64,000 nucleotides of DNA from Byssovorax sp. (GTDB taxonomy: Bacteria > Myxococcota_A > Polyangia > Polyangiales > Polyangiaceae), in assembly GCA_025362495.1 (NCBI GenBank), contig JANYGI010000002.1, positions 1 to 64,000 on the forward strand, written 5' to 3'. The notes beneath the pieces were generated by a model. The model was not told the origin of the DNA, ran no database searches, and was given only the letters and a program-made list of their open reading frames with translations. The translations under genes and the position numbers were made by a program. Shown in pieces: positions 34,399 through 42,758 of the stretch (positions are counted from its first letter, which is position 1; every line of letters begins with the position of its first letter).

Positions 34399-35514
34399 CT
34401 AGGCGGCGCTCCAGCCGAAGGTCTCGACGACGTCGCGGTTCTTCTCGATCCAGCGGGCGATGCGCTCGCGCGTGGTGCGGTACGCGTACTCGAGGATGGC
34501 GCGGCGGGCCGTCATGTTGGCGGGGTTGTGGAGGAAGAGCAGCACGTCGGTCGGCTCGGGCTCGAGGACGAGCACGCGCATTTTCCCCGCAGCTTCGACG
34601 CGGGCGATGTCCTGCTGGAGGCGCGCGTGGGCGCCGATGCGCATCGACTGGTTGAAGACCCAGAGCAGCCCCTTGTCGCGGACGCTGCTGCGCACGCCGT
34701 GCCCCGTGGGGACGCCGTGGTGCTCCGTTGACACGGGTACCAGAGGGTTGACGACGACGGCGATCGACGCGCCGGACTGCTCGGCCACGTCGAGGTGCGC
34801 GACGTCGCCGAGGCCGCCCTCCATGAAGTGACGATCGCCGATGCGCACCGGCGAATAGAAGAGCGGCAGCGCCAGCGAGGCGGCGCATGCGAGGGAGACC
34901 GGCACGTCCTCGAAGCCGGGGGCGCCGAAGAGGACGCGCTCGCCCGAGTCGAGATCGTTGGCCGCGACGCGCAGCGTACGGGGCATGGCGCGGAACGAGT
35001 TCGGGATGTTGCGACGCAGGTAGAACTCGGCGAGGAAGCGCTCGTAGCGATCGAGCGTGAAGAGGCCGGCCGGGAGCGAGTCGTTGAGGCGATCGATTTG
35101 CTGCCAGAAAAAAGCCTGCGGCGGCTCGTTTCCGGTGGCGTCGCGGCGGCTGCCGAAGCGCGCGAAGGCGTGGCGGAGCGCGACCCAGCTCGTCGTCAGG
35201 GCGCGGCGCCACTCGTCGAAATCGAAGCGGACCATGTGGCTGCGATCGATCGGGAAGAAGTTGTCGATCGGATCGAGCAGCGCGCGGTAGAGCCGCTCGA
35301 TCGGGATGCCGCCCGCGAGCGCCGACGCCACGGCCGCGCCGCTCGCCGCGCCGACGTACATGGAGAAGCCTTGCCCGTCGATGCCGCGGACACCGTCTTC
35401 GAGCGCGGCGAGCGCGCCGATTTGATAGAGCGCACCCGTCATGCCGCCGCCGGGCAAGCAGAGGGCGCACTTGAACGCGGGGCGCGGGGCCGAAGAGGGA
35501 GAGACGAGGTTCAT
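34399..35514 (-). CDS. Patatin-like phospholipase with altered catalytic motifs
   Basis: A 371-residue patatin-fold protein. The oxyanion loop GGGMTGALYQIGAL (22-35) is intact. The nucleophile elbow reads YVGAASGAAVAS with Ser 58 in AASGA rather than GxSxG, and the usual DGG/DGA aspartate is replaced by Glu in FMEGGLGDVAHLD (232-234). Lipase activity through the normal Ser-Asp dyad is therefore uncertain, though Glu may serve. Substrate would be a membrane phospholipid. A tail of about 60 residues (RRAILEYAYRTTRERIARWI) is helical and basic. ATG 35514 overlaps the CPBP gene's stop as ATGA; the longer frame to 36204 is a shadow. It belongs to the nadB-CPBP-patatin operon. Confidence 0.85.
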   Translation of the reverse strand: MNLVSPSSAPRPAFKCALCLPGGGMTGALYQIGALAALEDGVRGIDGQGFSMYVGAASGAAVASALAGGIPIERLYRALLDPIDNFFPIDRSHMVRFDFDEWRRALTTSWVALRHAFARFGSRRDATGNEPPQAFFWQQIDRLNDSLPAGLFTLDRYERFLAEFYLRRNIPNSFRAMPRTLRVAANDLDSGERVLFGAPGFEDVPVSLACAASLALPLFYSPVRIGDRHFMEGGLGDVAHLDVAEQSGASIAVVVNPLVPVSTEHHGVPTGHGVRSSVRDKGLLWVFNQSMRIGAHARLQQDIARVEAAGKMRVLVLEPEPTDVLLFLHNPANMTARRAILEYAYRTTRERIARWIEKNRDVVETFGWSAA

Positions 35515-36371
35515 GCTCGATCGAGCTCCTGCGCGCGACGCGCGGTCTCGCTGTGTTTTCCGACGAGGTGAATGAGGCCGAGGAGCCCGACCGCGACGAG
35601 GGCGCTCACGGCGACGGCCCACCGCGGCGCTGGAATCTCGAGGTCCGGGCTCGCCGGCGTGGTGCACAGGATCGAGGTCGCGAACACCGAGGCGTTGTAC
35701 GCGAAGTGCACGAGCGTCGACGGGACGATCGAGCCGCTCTCCTTGCGGATGAAGCCGAGGCCGAGGCCCATCAGGCCAACATGCACCATGCGCTGCCGCT
35801 CCATGTGGACCAGCGCAAAGAGCAGCGCCGTCGTGATGATCGTCGGCGTCGCGAGGCCGAGGAAGCTCTTCCGCAGAGGCTTGAAGAGGGCACCGCGGAA
35901 GAGCAGCTCTTCCAGGAAAGGGCCGGCGACGCAGGCCACGCCGCCCATCACGAGCTTGCGCGGCAGCGAGGCCGACAGGAAGATCCCGATGGTCGGATCG
36001 TCGAACGCCGGCAGCGGGAAGCGGTGGATGATCGCGTCGAAGAGGGCGGTGGCCGGGAGGAAGAACGCCGCGCCGAGGAGGATGCCGAGCGGGTAAAAAG
36101 CCAGGCTGGTGCGGCGAAACGCGAGGAACGCGCTCGCGGGTGCGGTCGGAGCGTGGACGCGGAGGATGAAGAAGATCGCCAGCAGATACGCGCCCCCCTG
36201 GCACGTGACCTGGCTGATGAGATCGTCCGCGGCGCCGGGGCTGAGGTAGATCACCAGCGAAACGAGCAACAGGAACACCAGCGTCGCGCCGAGGGCCCAG
36301 CCGGCCGCGACGAACATCGGCATCGGGCGCTCGGTGATCACCGACGACGGAGGCGGATCGGAGTCGCTCAT
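35511..36371 (-). CDS. CPBP family intramembrane glutamic protease
   Basis: A 286-residue membrane protein with about seven to eight helices. The CPBP motifs are present: FLEELLFRGALFKPLR (EExxxR), FALVHMERQRM (FxxxH) and LVHFAYNASV (HxxxN). These intramembrane proteases, related to Rce1, cut membrane-anchored or prenylated proteins, or in bacteria serve in bacteriocin immunity. The N-terminal 20 residues are Pro/Ser-rich and cytoplasmic. ATG 36371 overlaps the TGA of nadB by 4 nt and its own stop overlaps the patatin start by 4 nt, so the three are translationally coupled. The frame continues upstream to 36659 within nadB, which is a shadow. The substrate is unknown. Confidence 0.88.
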   Translation of the reverse strand: MSDSDPPPSSVITERPMPMFVAAGWALGATLVFLLLVSLVIYLSPGAADDLISQVTCQGGAYLLAIFFILRVHAPTAPASAFLAFRRTSLAFYPLGILLGAAFFLPATALFDAIIHRFPLPAFDDPTIGIFLSASLPRKLVMGGVACVAGPFLEELLFRGALFKPLRKSFLGLATPTIITTALLFALVHMERQRMVHVGLMGLGLGFIRKESGSIVPSTLVHFAYNASVFATSILCTTPASPDLEIPAPRWAVAVSALVAVGLLGLIHLVGKHSETARRAQELDRA

Positions 36372-38002
36372 CGGCCTCGAAGGTGCGGCAGGACGCCGCG
36401 CTTGACCAGCGTATCGGCGAGGTAACGGTCGCTCGTCTCGGGGTAATCGATGGTGCTGTGGAGGCCGCGGCTCTCGTGGCGCGAGGCCGCGCACTCGACG
36501 ATCAGCTCGGCCACCGTCGCGATGTTGCGGAGCTCGAGCAAGTCGCGCGTGACGAGGTGCTTCCAGTAGTACTCGCGGATCTCCTCCTGCAAGAGGGCGA
36601 TCCGGCGGCCGGCGCGGCGGAGGCGCGCGTCGGAGCGGAAGATGCCGACGTAGTTCCACATGGTGCGGCGGAGCTCGTCCCAGTTGTGGGCGACGACGAC
36701 GGCCTCGTCGCTCGGCACGGCGTTACCGACCTGCCACGGCGGCACGTCGGGGAACGCGCTCTGCCGCAGCTCCTCGATCTGCGCACCGAGGCGCGCCGCG
36801 GCGCGGTGACCGAAGACCAGGCCTTCGAGCAGCGAGTTCGACGCCAGGCGATTGGCCCCGTGGAGGCCGGTGAACGCGCACTCGCCGATGGCCCAGAGCC
36901 CGGGGATCGTGGTGCGCCCGTGCAGATCGGTGCTGACGCCGCCGCACATGAAATGCGCCGCGGGGACGACCGGGATCGGCGTCGTGGTGATGTCGATCCC
37001 GAAGCGCGCGCACTGCGCGAGGATGGTCGGGAAGTGCTCGCGGATGAAGCTCGCGGGGCGGTGGGTGATGTCGAGCAGCACGTGCTCGGTGCCGGTGCGC
37101 TTCATCTCGAAGTCGATGGCGCGGGCCACGATGTCACGCGGCGCGAGGTCTTTCCGCGGATCGTGGTTGGCCATGAACGCGGTGCCGTCGAGCAGCCGCA
37201 AGATCGCGCCCTCGCCGCGGAGGGCCTCGGAGATCAGATAGCGCTGCGCCTCGGGGTGATAGAGGCACGTCGGGTGGAACTGGTAGAACTCCATGTTCCC
37301 GATCTCGGCGCCGGCGCGGTACGCCATCGCCACGCCGTCGCCCGTCGCGACGTCGGGGTTGGTCGTGTAGAGGTAGACCTTGCCCGCCCCGCCGGTGGCA
37401 AGGATCGTCGCGCGCGCGAGGTACGTCTCGACGTGATGGCTCTCCTGCCGGGGCCGCCCGTCGGGGCCCGGCGTCTCGTCGAGCACGTAGGCGCCGGCGC
37501 AGAGATCGGGCCCGCCGAAGCGCGAAAGAAGGATCAAATCGATCGCCGTCTGGTGCTCGACGATGCGGACGTTCGGGTGCGCGGAGGCCTTGGCCACGAG
37601 CGCGCGCTCGACCTCGGCGCCCGTCGCGTCGGCGTTGTGCACGACCCGTCGCGCCGAGTGGCCGCCCTCGCGCGTGAGGCTGAGGAGGTCGCCCTCCTTG
37701 TCGAACTCGGCGCCGCGCGCGATCAGCTCGAGCACGCGATCGGGGCCTTCCTGCGCGCAGATGTCGGCGACCACCTCGTGGCAGAGGCCGGCGCCGGCGA
37801 TCATCGTGTCCTTCGCGTGGGCCGCCGGCGAGTCGTCGGGCGCGAAGACAGCGGAGATGCCTCCCTGCGCATAGCGCGTGTTCGACTCTTCGCGCGAGCG
37901 CTTCGTTATCAGCGTGACTGTGCCGTGCTCCGCCGCATCGAGGGCGAACGTCAACCCGGCAATTCCACTGCCGATGACGAGAAAATCGCTGGTATTGCTC
38001 AC
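36368..38002 (-). CDS. nadB: L-aspartate oxidase
   Basis: A 544-residue flavoprotein, full length for NadB. FAD-binding LVIGSGIAGL lies at 8-17, then SREESNTRYAQGGISAVF (35-52), GGHSARRVVHNADATG near 114 and IGNMEFYQFHPTCLYH near 234, with the final HFMCGGVSTDLHGRTTIPGLWAIGE near 347 and GANRLASNSLLEGLVFG near 380. It oxidises L-aspartate to iminoaspartate, the first step of NAD synthesis with NadA. Neither nadA nor nadC is nearby. It heads an operon with the CPBP protease and patatin genes by 4-nt overlap, and is divergent from etfB across 99 bp. The related succinate dehydrogenase flavoprotein is excluded by the NadB-type order and lack of partner subunits. Confidence 0.95.
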   Translation of the reverse strand: MSNTSDFLVIGSGIAGLTFALDAAEHGTVTLITKRSREESNTRYAQGGISAVFAPDDSPAAHAKDTMIAGAGLCHEVVADICAQEGPDRVLELIARGAEFDKEGDLLSLTREGGHSARRVVHNADATGAEVERALVAKASAHPNVRIVEHQTAIDLILLSRFGGPDLCAGAYVLDETPGPDGRPRQESHHVETYLARATILATGGAGKVYLYTTNPDVATGDGVAMAYRAGAEIGNMEFYQFHPTCLYHPEAQRYLISEALRGEGAILRLLDGTAFMANHDPRKDLAPRDIVARAIDFEMKRTGTEHVLLDITHRPASFIREHFPTILAQCARFGIDITTTPIPVVPAAHFMCGGVSTDLHGRTTIPGLWAIGECAFTGLHGANRLASNSLLEGLVFGHRAAARLGAQIEELRQSAFPDVPPWQVGNAVPSDEAVVVAHNWDELRRTMWNYVGIFRSDARLRRAGRRIALLQEEIREYYWKHLVTRDLLELRNIATVAELIVECAASRHESRGLHSTIDYPETSDRYLADTLVKRGVLPHLRGR

Positions 38003-38101
38003 GGCCGCGCAGGGTAGCAGGCTCCTTGACGCACAACGACAACGCTGTCAGAAACGCCCGCGCGTTTTGCCATTCGTCTCAATTCTGAGGAGCCGTAGCA
38101 C

Positions 38102-38929
38102 GTGAAGATCCTCGTTCCGCTGAAGCGGGTCGCCGACCCGGACAACGCCAACAAGGTCAAGATCCCCGCCGCTGGCGACAAGATCGAGACGACTGGGCTC
38201 GAGTGGAAGCCCAACCCGTTCGACGAGTACGCCCTCGAGGCGGCCCTGCGATTGACCGAGAACGGCCAGACGCCGAAGGTGCGCGCGGGCGAGGTCGTCG
38301 TCGTGACGTTCGGCCCCAAGGAGACGGAGCAGACGCTCCGCGCCGCGCTCGCCACCGGCGCCGACCGCGCCATCCGCATCGACACCACCGACGACAAGCT
38401 CGACGGTGATCTCGTCGCCCGCGCCCTCGCCGCGCTGATCGAGAAAGAGAAGCCCGACGTCGTCGTCATGGGCAAGCAGGCCGTCGACGGCGACTCGAAC
38501 CAGGTCGGCCAGATCCTCGCCGAGCTGCTCGACTGGCCGATGGCGACGTTCGCCGCGACCATCAAGGAAGAGGCCGGCGCCCTCGTCGTCAGCCGCGAGG
38601 TCGACGGTGGCGTCGCCACGATGCGCGTCAAGCTCCCGGCCATCGTCACCGTCGATCTGCGCATCGTCGCGCCGACCAGCGTCTACTCCACGAAGACGGC
38701 CGCCACGTTCAAGTACAACGACGGCGTGCGCTTCGCGGCGCTGCCCGCGATCATGGCGGCGAAGAAGAAGCTCCTCGTCGAGATCAAGCTCGCGGACCTC
38801 GCGGCCGATCAGGCGCTGAAGGTCGAGTACAAGGCGTTCCAGGCGCCTCCCGCTCGCAAGGCCGGCATCAAGGTGAAGGACGTGACCGAGCTGGTCACGC
38901 GCCTGAAGAACGAAGCCAAGGTTCTGTAA
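38102..38929 (+). CDS. etfB: Electron transfer flavoprotein beta subunit
   Basis: A 275-residue beta subunit of electron transfer flavoprotein. Diagnostic parts are the start MKILVPLKRVADPDNANKV, EWKPNPFDEYALEAALRL (about 36-53), VVMGKQAVDGDSNQVGQILAELLDWP (about 121-146) and REVDGGVATMRVKLPAIVTVDLR (about 165-187). With EtfA it carries electrons from acyl-CoA and other dehydrogenases to the quinone pool via ETF-quinone oxidoreductase. The start is GTG 38102 preceded by TGAGGAG at 38086-38092. etfA follows after 33 bp on the same strand, a classical etfBA pair. No dehydrogenase gene is adjacent. It is divergent from nadB. Confidence 0.96.
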   Translation: MKILVPLKRVADPDNANKVKIPAAGDKIETTGLEWKPNPFDEYALEAALRLTENGQTPKVRAGEVVVVTFGPKETEQTLRAALATGADRAIRIDTTDDKLDGDLVARALAALIEKEKPDVVVMGKQAVDGDSNQVGQILAELLDWPMATFAATIKEEAGALVVSREVDGGVATMRVKLPAIVTVDLRIVAPTSVYSTKTAATFKYNDGVRFAALPAIMAAKKKLLVEIKLADLAADQALKVEYKAFQAPPARKAGIKVKDVTELVTRLKNEAKVL

Positions 38930-38962
38930 GCGGTCTCCGCAGAAGGAAATAGAGGAAGACCC

Positions 38963-39937
38963 ATGGCCGATATTCTCGTTGTCGCCGAGGTTGCCGAAGG
39001 CAAGCTCAAGAAGACGACCCACTCCGCGGTGACGTTCGCGCGCACGGCTTCGGCTGCGCTCGGCGGCACCTACTCGATCCTCGTGATGGGCGACGCCGTG
39101 AGCGACGCCGCCGCCGAGGCCGCGAGCCTCGGCGCCGCGAAGGTCATCACGGTCGAAGACGCCTCGCTCAAGATCTACCTCGCCGAGCGCTTCGCCCCCA
39201 CGGTCGCGGCGATCGGCAAGGGCTTCGCCGTCGTCGTCGGCACCGCCAGCGCCTTCGGCAAAGACCTGCTCCCGCGCGTCGCCGGTCGCCTCGCGTCGGG
39301 CTACGCGGCCGACATCACCGAGGTGATCGCCAGCGGCGACAAGCTCACCTACAAGCGGCCGATGTTCGCCGGCAACGCCTTCGGCATGGCCACGATCGCC
39401 ACGCCGATCCATGTCGTCAGCGTCCGTCAGAGCGCGTTCTCCGCGACCGAGCCGGCGGGCACTTCGCCGATCGAGAAGGGCGCCTTCACCGCGCCCACGG
39501 GCAACGCGCATGGCCGCGTCGAGCTCCTCTCGCTCGAGCAGGTCAAGAGCGAGCGCCCCGAGCTCGCCGAGGCCCGCGTCGTCGTCTCCGGCGGTCGCGC
39601 GCTGAAGGAGAAGTTCAGCGAGGTCCTCGACCCGCTGTGCGACGTCCTCGGCGCCGCGCTCGGCGCCAGCCGCGCCGCCTGCGACGCCGGCTACGCGCCG
39701 AGCGATCTCCAGGTCGGCCAGACTGGCAAGGTCGTCGCCCCGTCGCTCTATTTCGCCATCGGCATCTCCGGCGCGATCCAGCACCTCGCGGGCATGAAGG
39801 GCTCGAAAGTCATCGTGGCCATCAACAAAGACGGCGACGCGCCGATCTTCCAGGTGGCCGACTACGGCCTCGTGGCCGATCTGTTCCCGTCGGTGCCCGA
39901 GCTCGTCAAGCAGATCAAGGCCGTCAAAGCCGGTTAG
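38963..39937 (+). CDS. etfA: Electron transfer flavoprotein alpha subunit
   Basis: A 324-residue alpha subunit. The N-terminal half starts [19 protein letters not shown]; the C-terminal FAD domain has [15 protein letters not shown] (about 195-209), [43 protein letters not shown] (about 233-275), which is the ETF-alpha signature, and [26 protein letters not shown] (about 286-311). It binds FAD at the heterodimer interface with EtfB. GAGGAAG lies before ATG 38963. Two GC-rich hairpins follow the stop. Length and motifs are complete, so the ETF is expected to work in electron transfer from fatty-acid or amino-acid oxidation. Confidence 0.96.
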   Translation: MADILVVAEVAEGKLKKTTHSAVTFARTASAALGGTYSILVMGDAVSDAAAEAASLGAAKVITVEDASLKIYLAERFAPTVAAIGKGFAVVVGTASAFGKDLLPRVAGRLASGYAADITEVIASGDKLTYKRPMFAGNAFGMATIATPIHVVSVRQSAFSATEPAGTSPIEKGAFTAPTGNAHGRVELLSLEQVKSERPELAEARVVVSGGRALKEKFSEVLDPLCDVLGAALGASRAACDAGYAPSDLQVGQTGKVVAPSLYFAIGISGAIQHLAGMKGSKVIVAINKDGDAPIFQVADYGLVADLFPSVPELVKQIKAVKAG

Positions 39938-39944
39938 TCTCGAT

Positions 39945-39990
39945 GGGGCCGCAAGCGGCCCCAAACCCCCGGGGACCTGCTCGGTCCCCG
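39945..39990 (+). terminator. Two tandem GC-rich hairpins after etfA
   Basis: The first is a perfect 8-bp stem, GGGGCCGC (39945-39952) and GCGGCCCC (39955-39962), with loop AA. The second is CGGGGACC (39970-39977) and GGTCCCCG (39983-39990), a perfect 8-bp stem. They start 7 bp after the etfA stop. No clear U-tract follows. Confidence 0.7.
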
Positions 39991-40029
39991 TCGATCAGCT
40001 ATCGTGGATTCAATTCATGATGAGTTGAG

Positions 40030-40067
40030 AGGCCCCGGGCGAGCGTGCAAAGCGCTCTCCGAGGCCT
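40030..40067 (-). terminator. Candidate hairpin after the MuiA gene
   Basis: Inner arms GAGCG (40041-40045) and CGCTC (40053-40057) with outer arms AGGCC (40030-40034) and GGCCT (40063-40067) form a two-part hairpin just beyond the stop of the minus-strand MuiA gene. No U-tract was seen. Confidence 0.4.
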
Positions 40068-40079
40068 TCGCAGTTTCAA

Positions 40080-42005
40080 TCAGAGCTGCTTCTCCATCTG
40101 GATGATCTTGTCCTCGAAGTCCATCTTCGGGGCCCTCGGGGGGCTCGGCGACGCGGGGCTCGGTGACGCGGGGCTCGGCGCTGCCATGTGCTTGCGCTGC
40201 ACGTCGAGCACCAGCGTGGGCGGGTAATCGACCTGGTACGACACGCGGTAGTCTCGCTCTTCGCGGGGCGCGAGCGTCACCGTCCAGCGAATGATGCCCT
40301 TGGCGTCCGTCTTCTCGTTCGGGGCGATACGCACGTTGCTGACGCGGATATCGGCGTTCTCCGAGACGGGGACGCGCTCCGCGAGGACGACCGTGACCGG
40401 CCGATCCGAGAGGTTTTTGGCCTTGCTCACGAACGAGAGCTGCATGCGATTGCGCGCGGTGCGCACCAGCGAGCTCTGGTGCTTGTCGAGCTCGCGCGTC
40501 AGCTTGACGTGATCGGCCACGCTGAAGAACACCGAGAAATCCTCGTCTTTAGTGACGAAATCGATGTCGGTCATGCCGAGGAACGCGCCGTCCTGATAAC
40601 GCGCGACGCTGCCCGGCAAGAGCGGTTGCGTCGTGGTGTTGGACATCTCCAGGGTGACGGCGGCGTTGAGCGACTCTTCCGGTGCAGCGATGATCCGGCG
40701 CTGCGCCTTGACGCGGCTACCGCCGATGCGGAGGCGGATCGAGCGGCCGTCGGAGCGGACGATCGCCGGATCTCTGGCGATGAAATGCGCCGTCGTCCCC
40801 CGCGTCTGCAGGCCCTGGAAGATCTCCACCGTCTTGCTCTGCACCCGCTCCAGCAGCGCCAGATTGGTCGAATACGACTGCTCGAAATTCTCGACCTCGG
40901 AGACCCGCTGCGACGAGGCCTGGTTCATCCGGTTCCACTGGTGATTCTGCTCTTCGAACTTCTTCTGGGCGGAGCTGAACGAGGTGATCTGTCGCGTGAC
41001 GCTCCGCGAGACCTCCTGGGTCTTGCCCAGCGCCAGCATCTCGAGCTCGGGGATCTTCTCGCTGTCGGACGACGATTGTGTGGAGAAGGTGAGCTCGGCG
41101 TGAGTCCAGTCTTCCCCCGTCGTCTGGGTGACGACAGCGAAGGACGCGAGCTCCACCGAGTCGGGATCGGCGCTGCTGGCGCGGACTTCGTGCATCGGCT
41201 CCCATGTGGCGCCGGGCGTGGCGTAGGTGAGCGTCAACGTCGATCCGGCGGCGGAGGCGCCTTGTACCGTCACCATCACCGTCGTCTCTTCCAGCTTCGT
41301 CAGGCGACTCAGCTCTTCGAGGTTGCGCGCGCTGGCCTCCACGTCGGGGGCGAGCTGCTCGCGCTGGGCCTGCGCCTCGCGGCGCGCCGCGGCCGTCTTG
41401 CGGGACGAGTCGGAGACGAAGTTGATCACCTCACCATAGCTCGCGACCTTGATATCGCGGCTGATCGCGTCGTTCTCCAGCTTCTCCACCGAGAACACCT
41501 TGATGGACTCGATGTGCTCCTGCTGCGCCTTCAAGATCGCCAGCTCGTCGTCGAGCGCTTGCAGCTTCTGGAGGAGGGCCTTGTGCTTGAGCTCGACCTT
41601 GCGAAACCCCTCGTCGGTGGACCGCGCCAGGAAGCGCCGCTCGACCGCGACGTCGACGATTTTCCCGGCGCCGATGGCCGCGCGCACCGACCCTTCGTCG
41701 ACCCAGCCGGGGAGGTTCTTGAAGCGGAAGACGACCGGCTCGGTCGTGAGTGTAACCGCCGCTTCACGGGTCACCAGTGCTCGATCCGAATACACCGTGA
41801 CCCGCGTGATCCGCGAGGCCACCCCCTTCTCGGCTGGATCTTCCGCGTGATCGGCGACGGTCGCCGCGAGGGCCATCACGGGCGGCGTGCTCACCTGTAG
41901 ATCGGGCTGATGGGCCGCCACGGCGGGAGGCGTCGCCGCGCATCCGAGGGCCAGCGGCAGGGCGAACAGCACGAGAAACAGCTTCGATTCGAGGTGGGTG
42001 CGCAT
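40080..42005 (-). CDS. MuiA/DUF4139-family lipoprotein
   Basis: A 641-residue exported protein. The signal MRTHLESKLFLVLFALPLALGC puts a lipid Cys at 22. The start of the mature part has ITRVTVYSDRALVTREAAV (about 65-83), the DUF4140/MuiA N-terminal motif, followed by long coiled-coil helices (about 130-235) and the DUF4139 part with TLTYATPGATWEPMHEVRAS near 260 and VVTQTTGEDWTHAELTFSTQ near 290. A second helical insert (about 340-400) breaks the beta domain. Family members are named for mucoidy inhibition; the biochemical role is unknown. The C-terminal tail has PSPASPSPASPSPP. It is divergent from the outer-membrane barrel gene across 164 bp. Confidence 0.85.
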   Translation of the reverse strand: MRTHLESKLFLVLFALPLALGCAATPPAVAAHQPDLQVSTPPVMALAATVADHAEDPAEKGVASRITRVTVYSDRALVTREAAVTLTTEPVVFRFKNLPGWVDEGSVRAAIGAGKIVDVAVERRFLARSTDEGFRKVELKHKALLQKLQALDDELAILKAQQEHIESIKVFSVEKLENDAISRDIKVASYGEVINFVSDSSRKTAAARREAQAQREQLAPDVEASARNLEELSRLTKLEETTVMVTVQGASAAGSTLTLTYATPGATWEPMHEVRASSADPDSVELASFAVVTQTTGEDWTHAELTFSTQSSSDSEKIPELEMLALGKTQEVSRSVTRQITSFSSAQKKFEEQNHQWNRMNQASSQRVSEVENFEQSYSTNLALLERVQSKTVEIFQGLQTRGTTAHFIARDPAIVRSDGRSIRLRIGGSRVKAQRRIIAAPEESLNAAVTLEMSNTTTQPLLPGSVARYQDGAFLGMTDIDFVTKDEDFSVFFSVADHVKLTRELDKHQSSLVRTARNRMQLSFVSKAKNLSDRPVTVVLAERVPVSENADIRVSNVRIAPNEKTDAKGIIRWTVTLAPREERDYRVSYQVDYPPTLVLDVQRKHMAAPSPASPSPASPSPPRAPKMDFEDKIIQMEKQL

Positions 42006-42169
42006 CGGGACGGTGGTGGACGAGCGAGCCCGGGGTTGGATCTAATGCTGGCGACGTTCTCGCCTCATGTGACAGGTCGCCGCAGGGTGTCGGCCTCGTT
42101 CAACCGCGGGTCCTGGCAACAAATGCTCACGCCTCGCCAGGGCACGCCGCTTGCTGCCGGCTGGTGGTC

Positions 42170-42727
42170 ATGCGCTCCATTGCTCTCGCGGGCTTGCTCC
42201 CTGCGTTCGCCCTCGCTGCCATTCTCACGTCGACGACGAAGGCCCACGCCGAGCCCATCCTCGGCGTGGATCTCGATCTCGGCACGGCATTTCGGCGCCA
42301 GGTCGATCTGTCACTCGGAGCCGGAGGCCGCTTTGGCTATCGATTTCACTTCCCGGTGACGTCGTTCTACCTGCAGCCGGAGCTGGGCGGCCATTACACC
42401 AGCTTCGGCAGCGGCAACGATCTGGCCTACTTCGATCACGCCGGCACCGCGTTCGGCGGGATCCGGCTCGGGTTCGGGCACATCGTGCAGCCCAATTTCT
42501 TCGCGCACCTCGGCCTCGGCTTCGTGGGAAACAACCAGCTCGGGCCGGCGGCGGACATCGGCGGCGGGCTCGACTTCCAGATCACGCGCCTCTTCAGCCT
42601 CGGTGTGCAGGCGGCCTATAACACGGTGACCATTCCCGACAGCTACTACGCCGCAAAATGGGTGAGCTTCGGGATGAACCTGGGCTTCCATTTCGACACC
42701 GGCGGCGGCCGCCGCTGGCGCCGCTGA
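42170..42727 (+). CDS. Small outer-membrane beta-barrel protein
   Basis: A 185-residue protein with signal peptide MRSIALAGLLPAFALAAILTSTTKAHA, then about eight beta strands with alternating aromatic residues: VDLSLGAGGRFGYRFHFPV, SFYLQPELGGHYTSFG, FGGIRLGFGHIVQPNFFAHLGLGFVG and FGMNLGFHFDTG. This is the pattern of an OmpA-like 8-strand barrel. The end GGGRRWRR is basic rather than the usual terminal Phe, which is odd for a barrel and may reflect a late tail. GTG 42164 in frame is also possible. Function is unknown. Confidence 0.7.
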   Translation: MRSIALAGLLPAFALAAILTSTTKAHAEPILGVDLDLGTAFRRQVDLSLGAGGRFGYRFHFPVTSFYLQPELGGHYTSFGSGNDLAYFDHAGTAFGGIRLGFGHIVQPNFFAHLGLGFVGNNQLGPAADIGGGLDFQITRLFSLGVQAAYNTVTIPDSYYAAKWVSFGMNLGFHFDTGGGRRWRR

Positions 42728-42758
42728 GTCGGTGAGAGGGAGTCTGCGACGGGCCGGC

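Noticed and set aside
36368..38002. Succinate dehydrogenase/fumarate reductase flavoprotein
   Set aside because: Motif order, length and lack of Fe-S and membrane-anchor partners fit L-aspartate oxidase.
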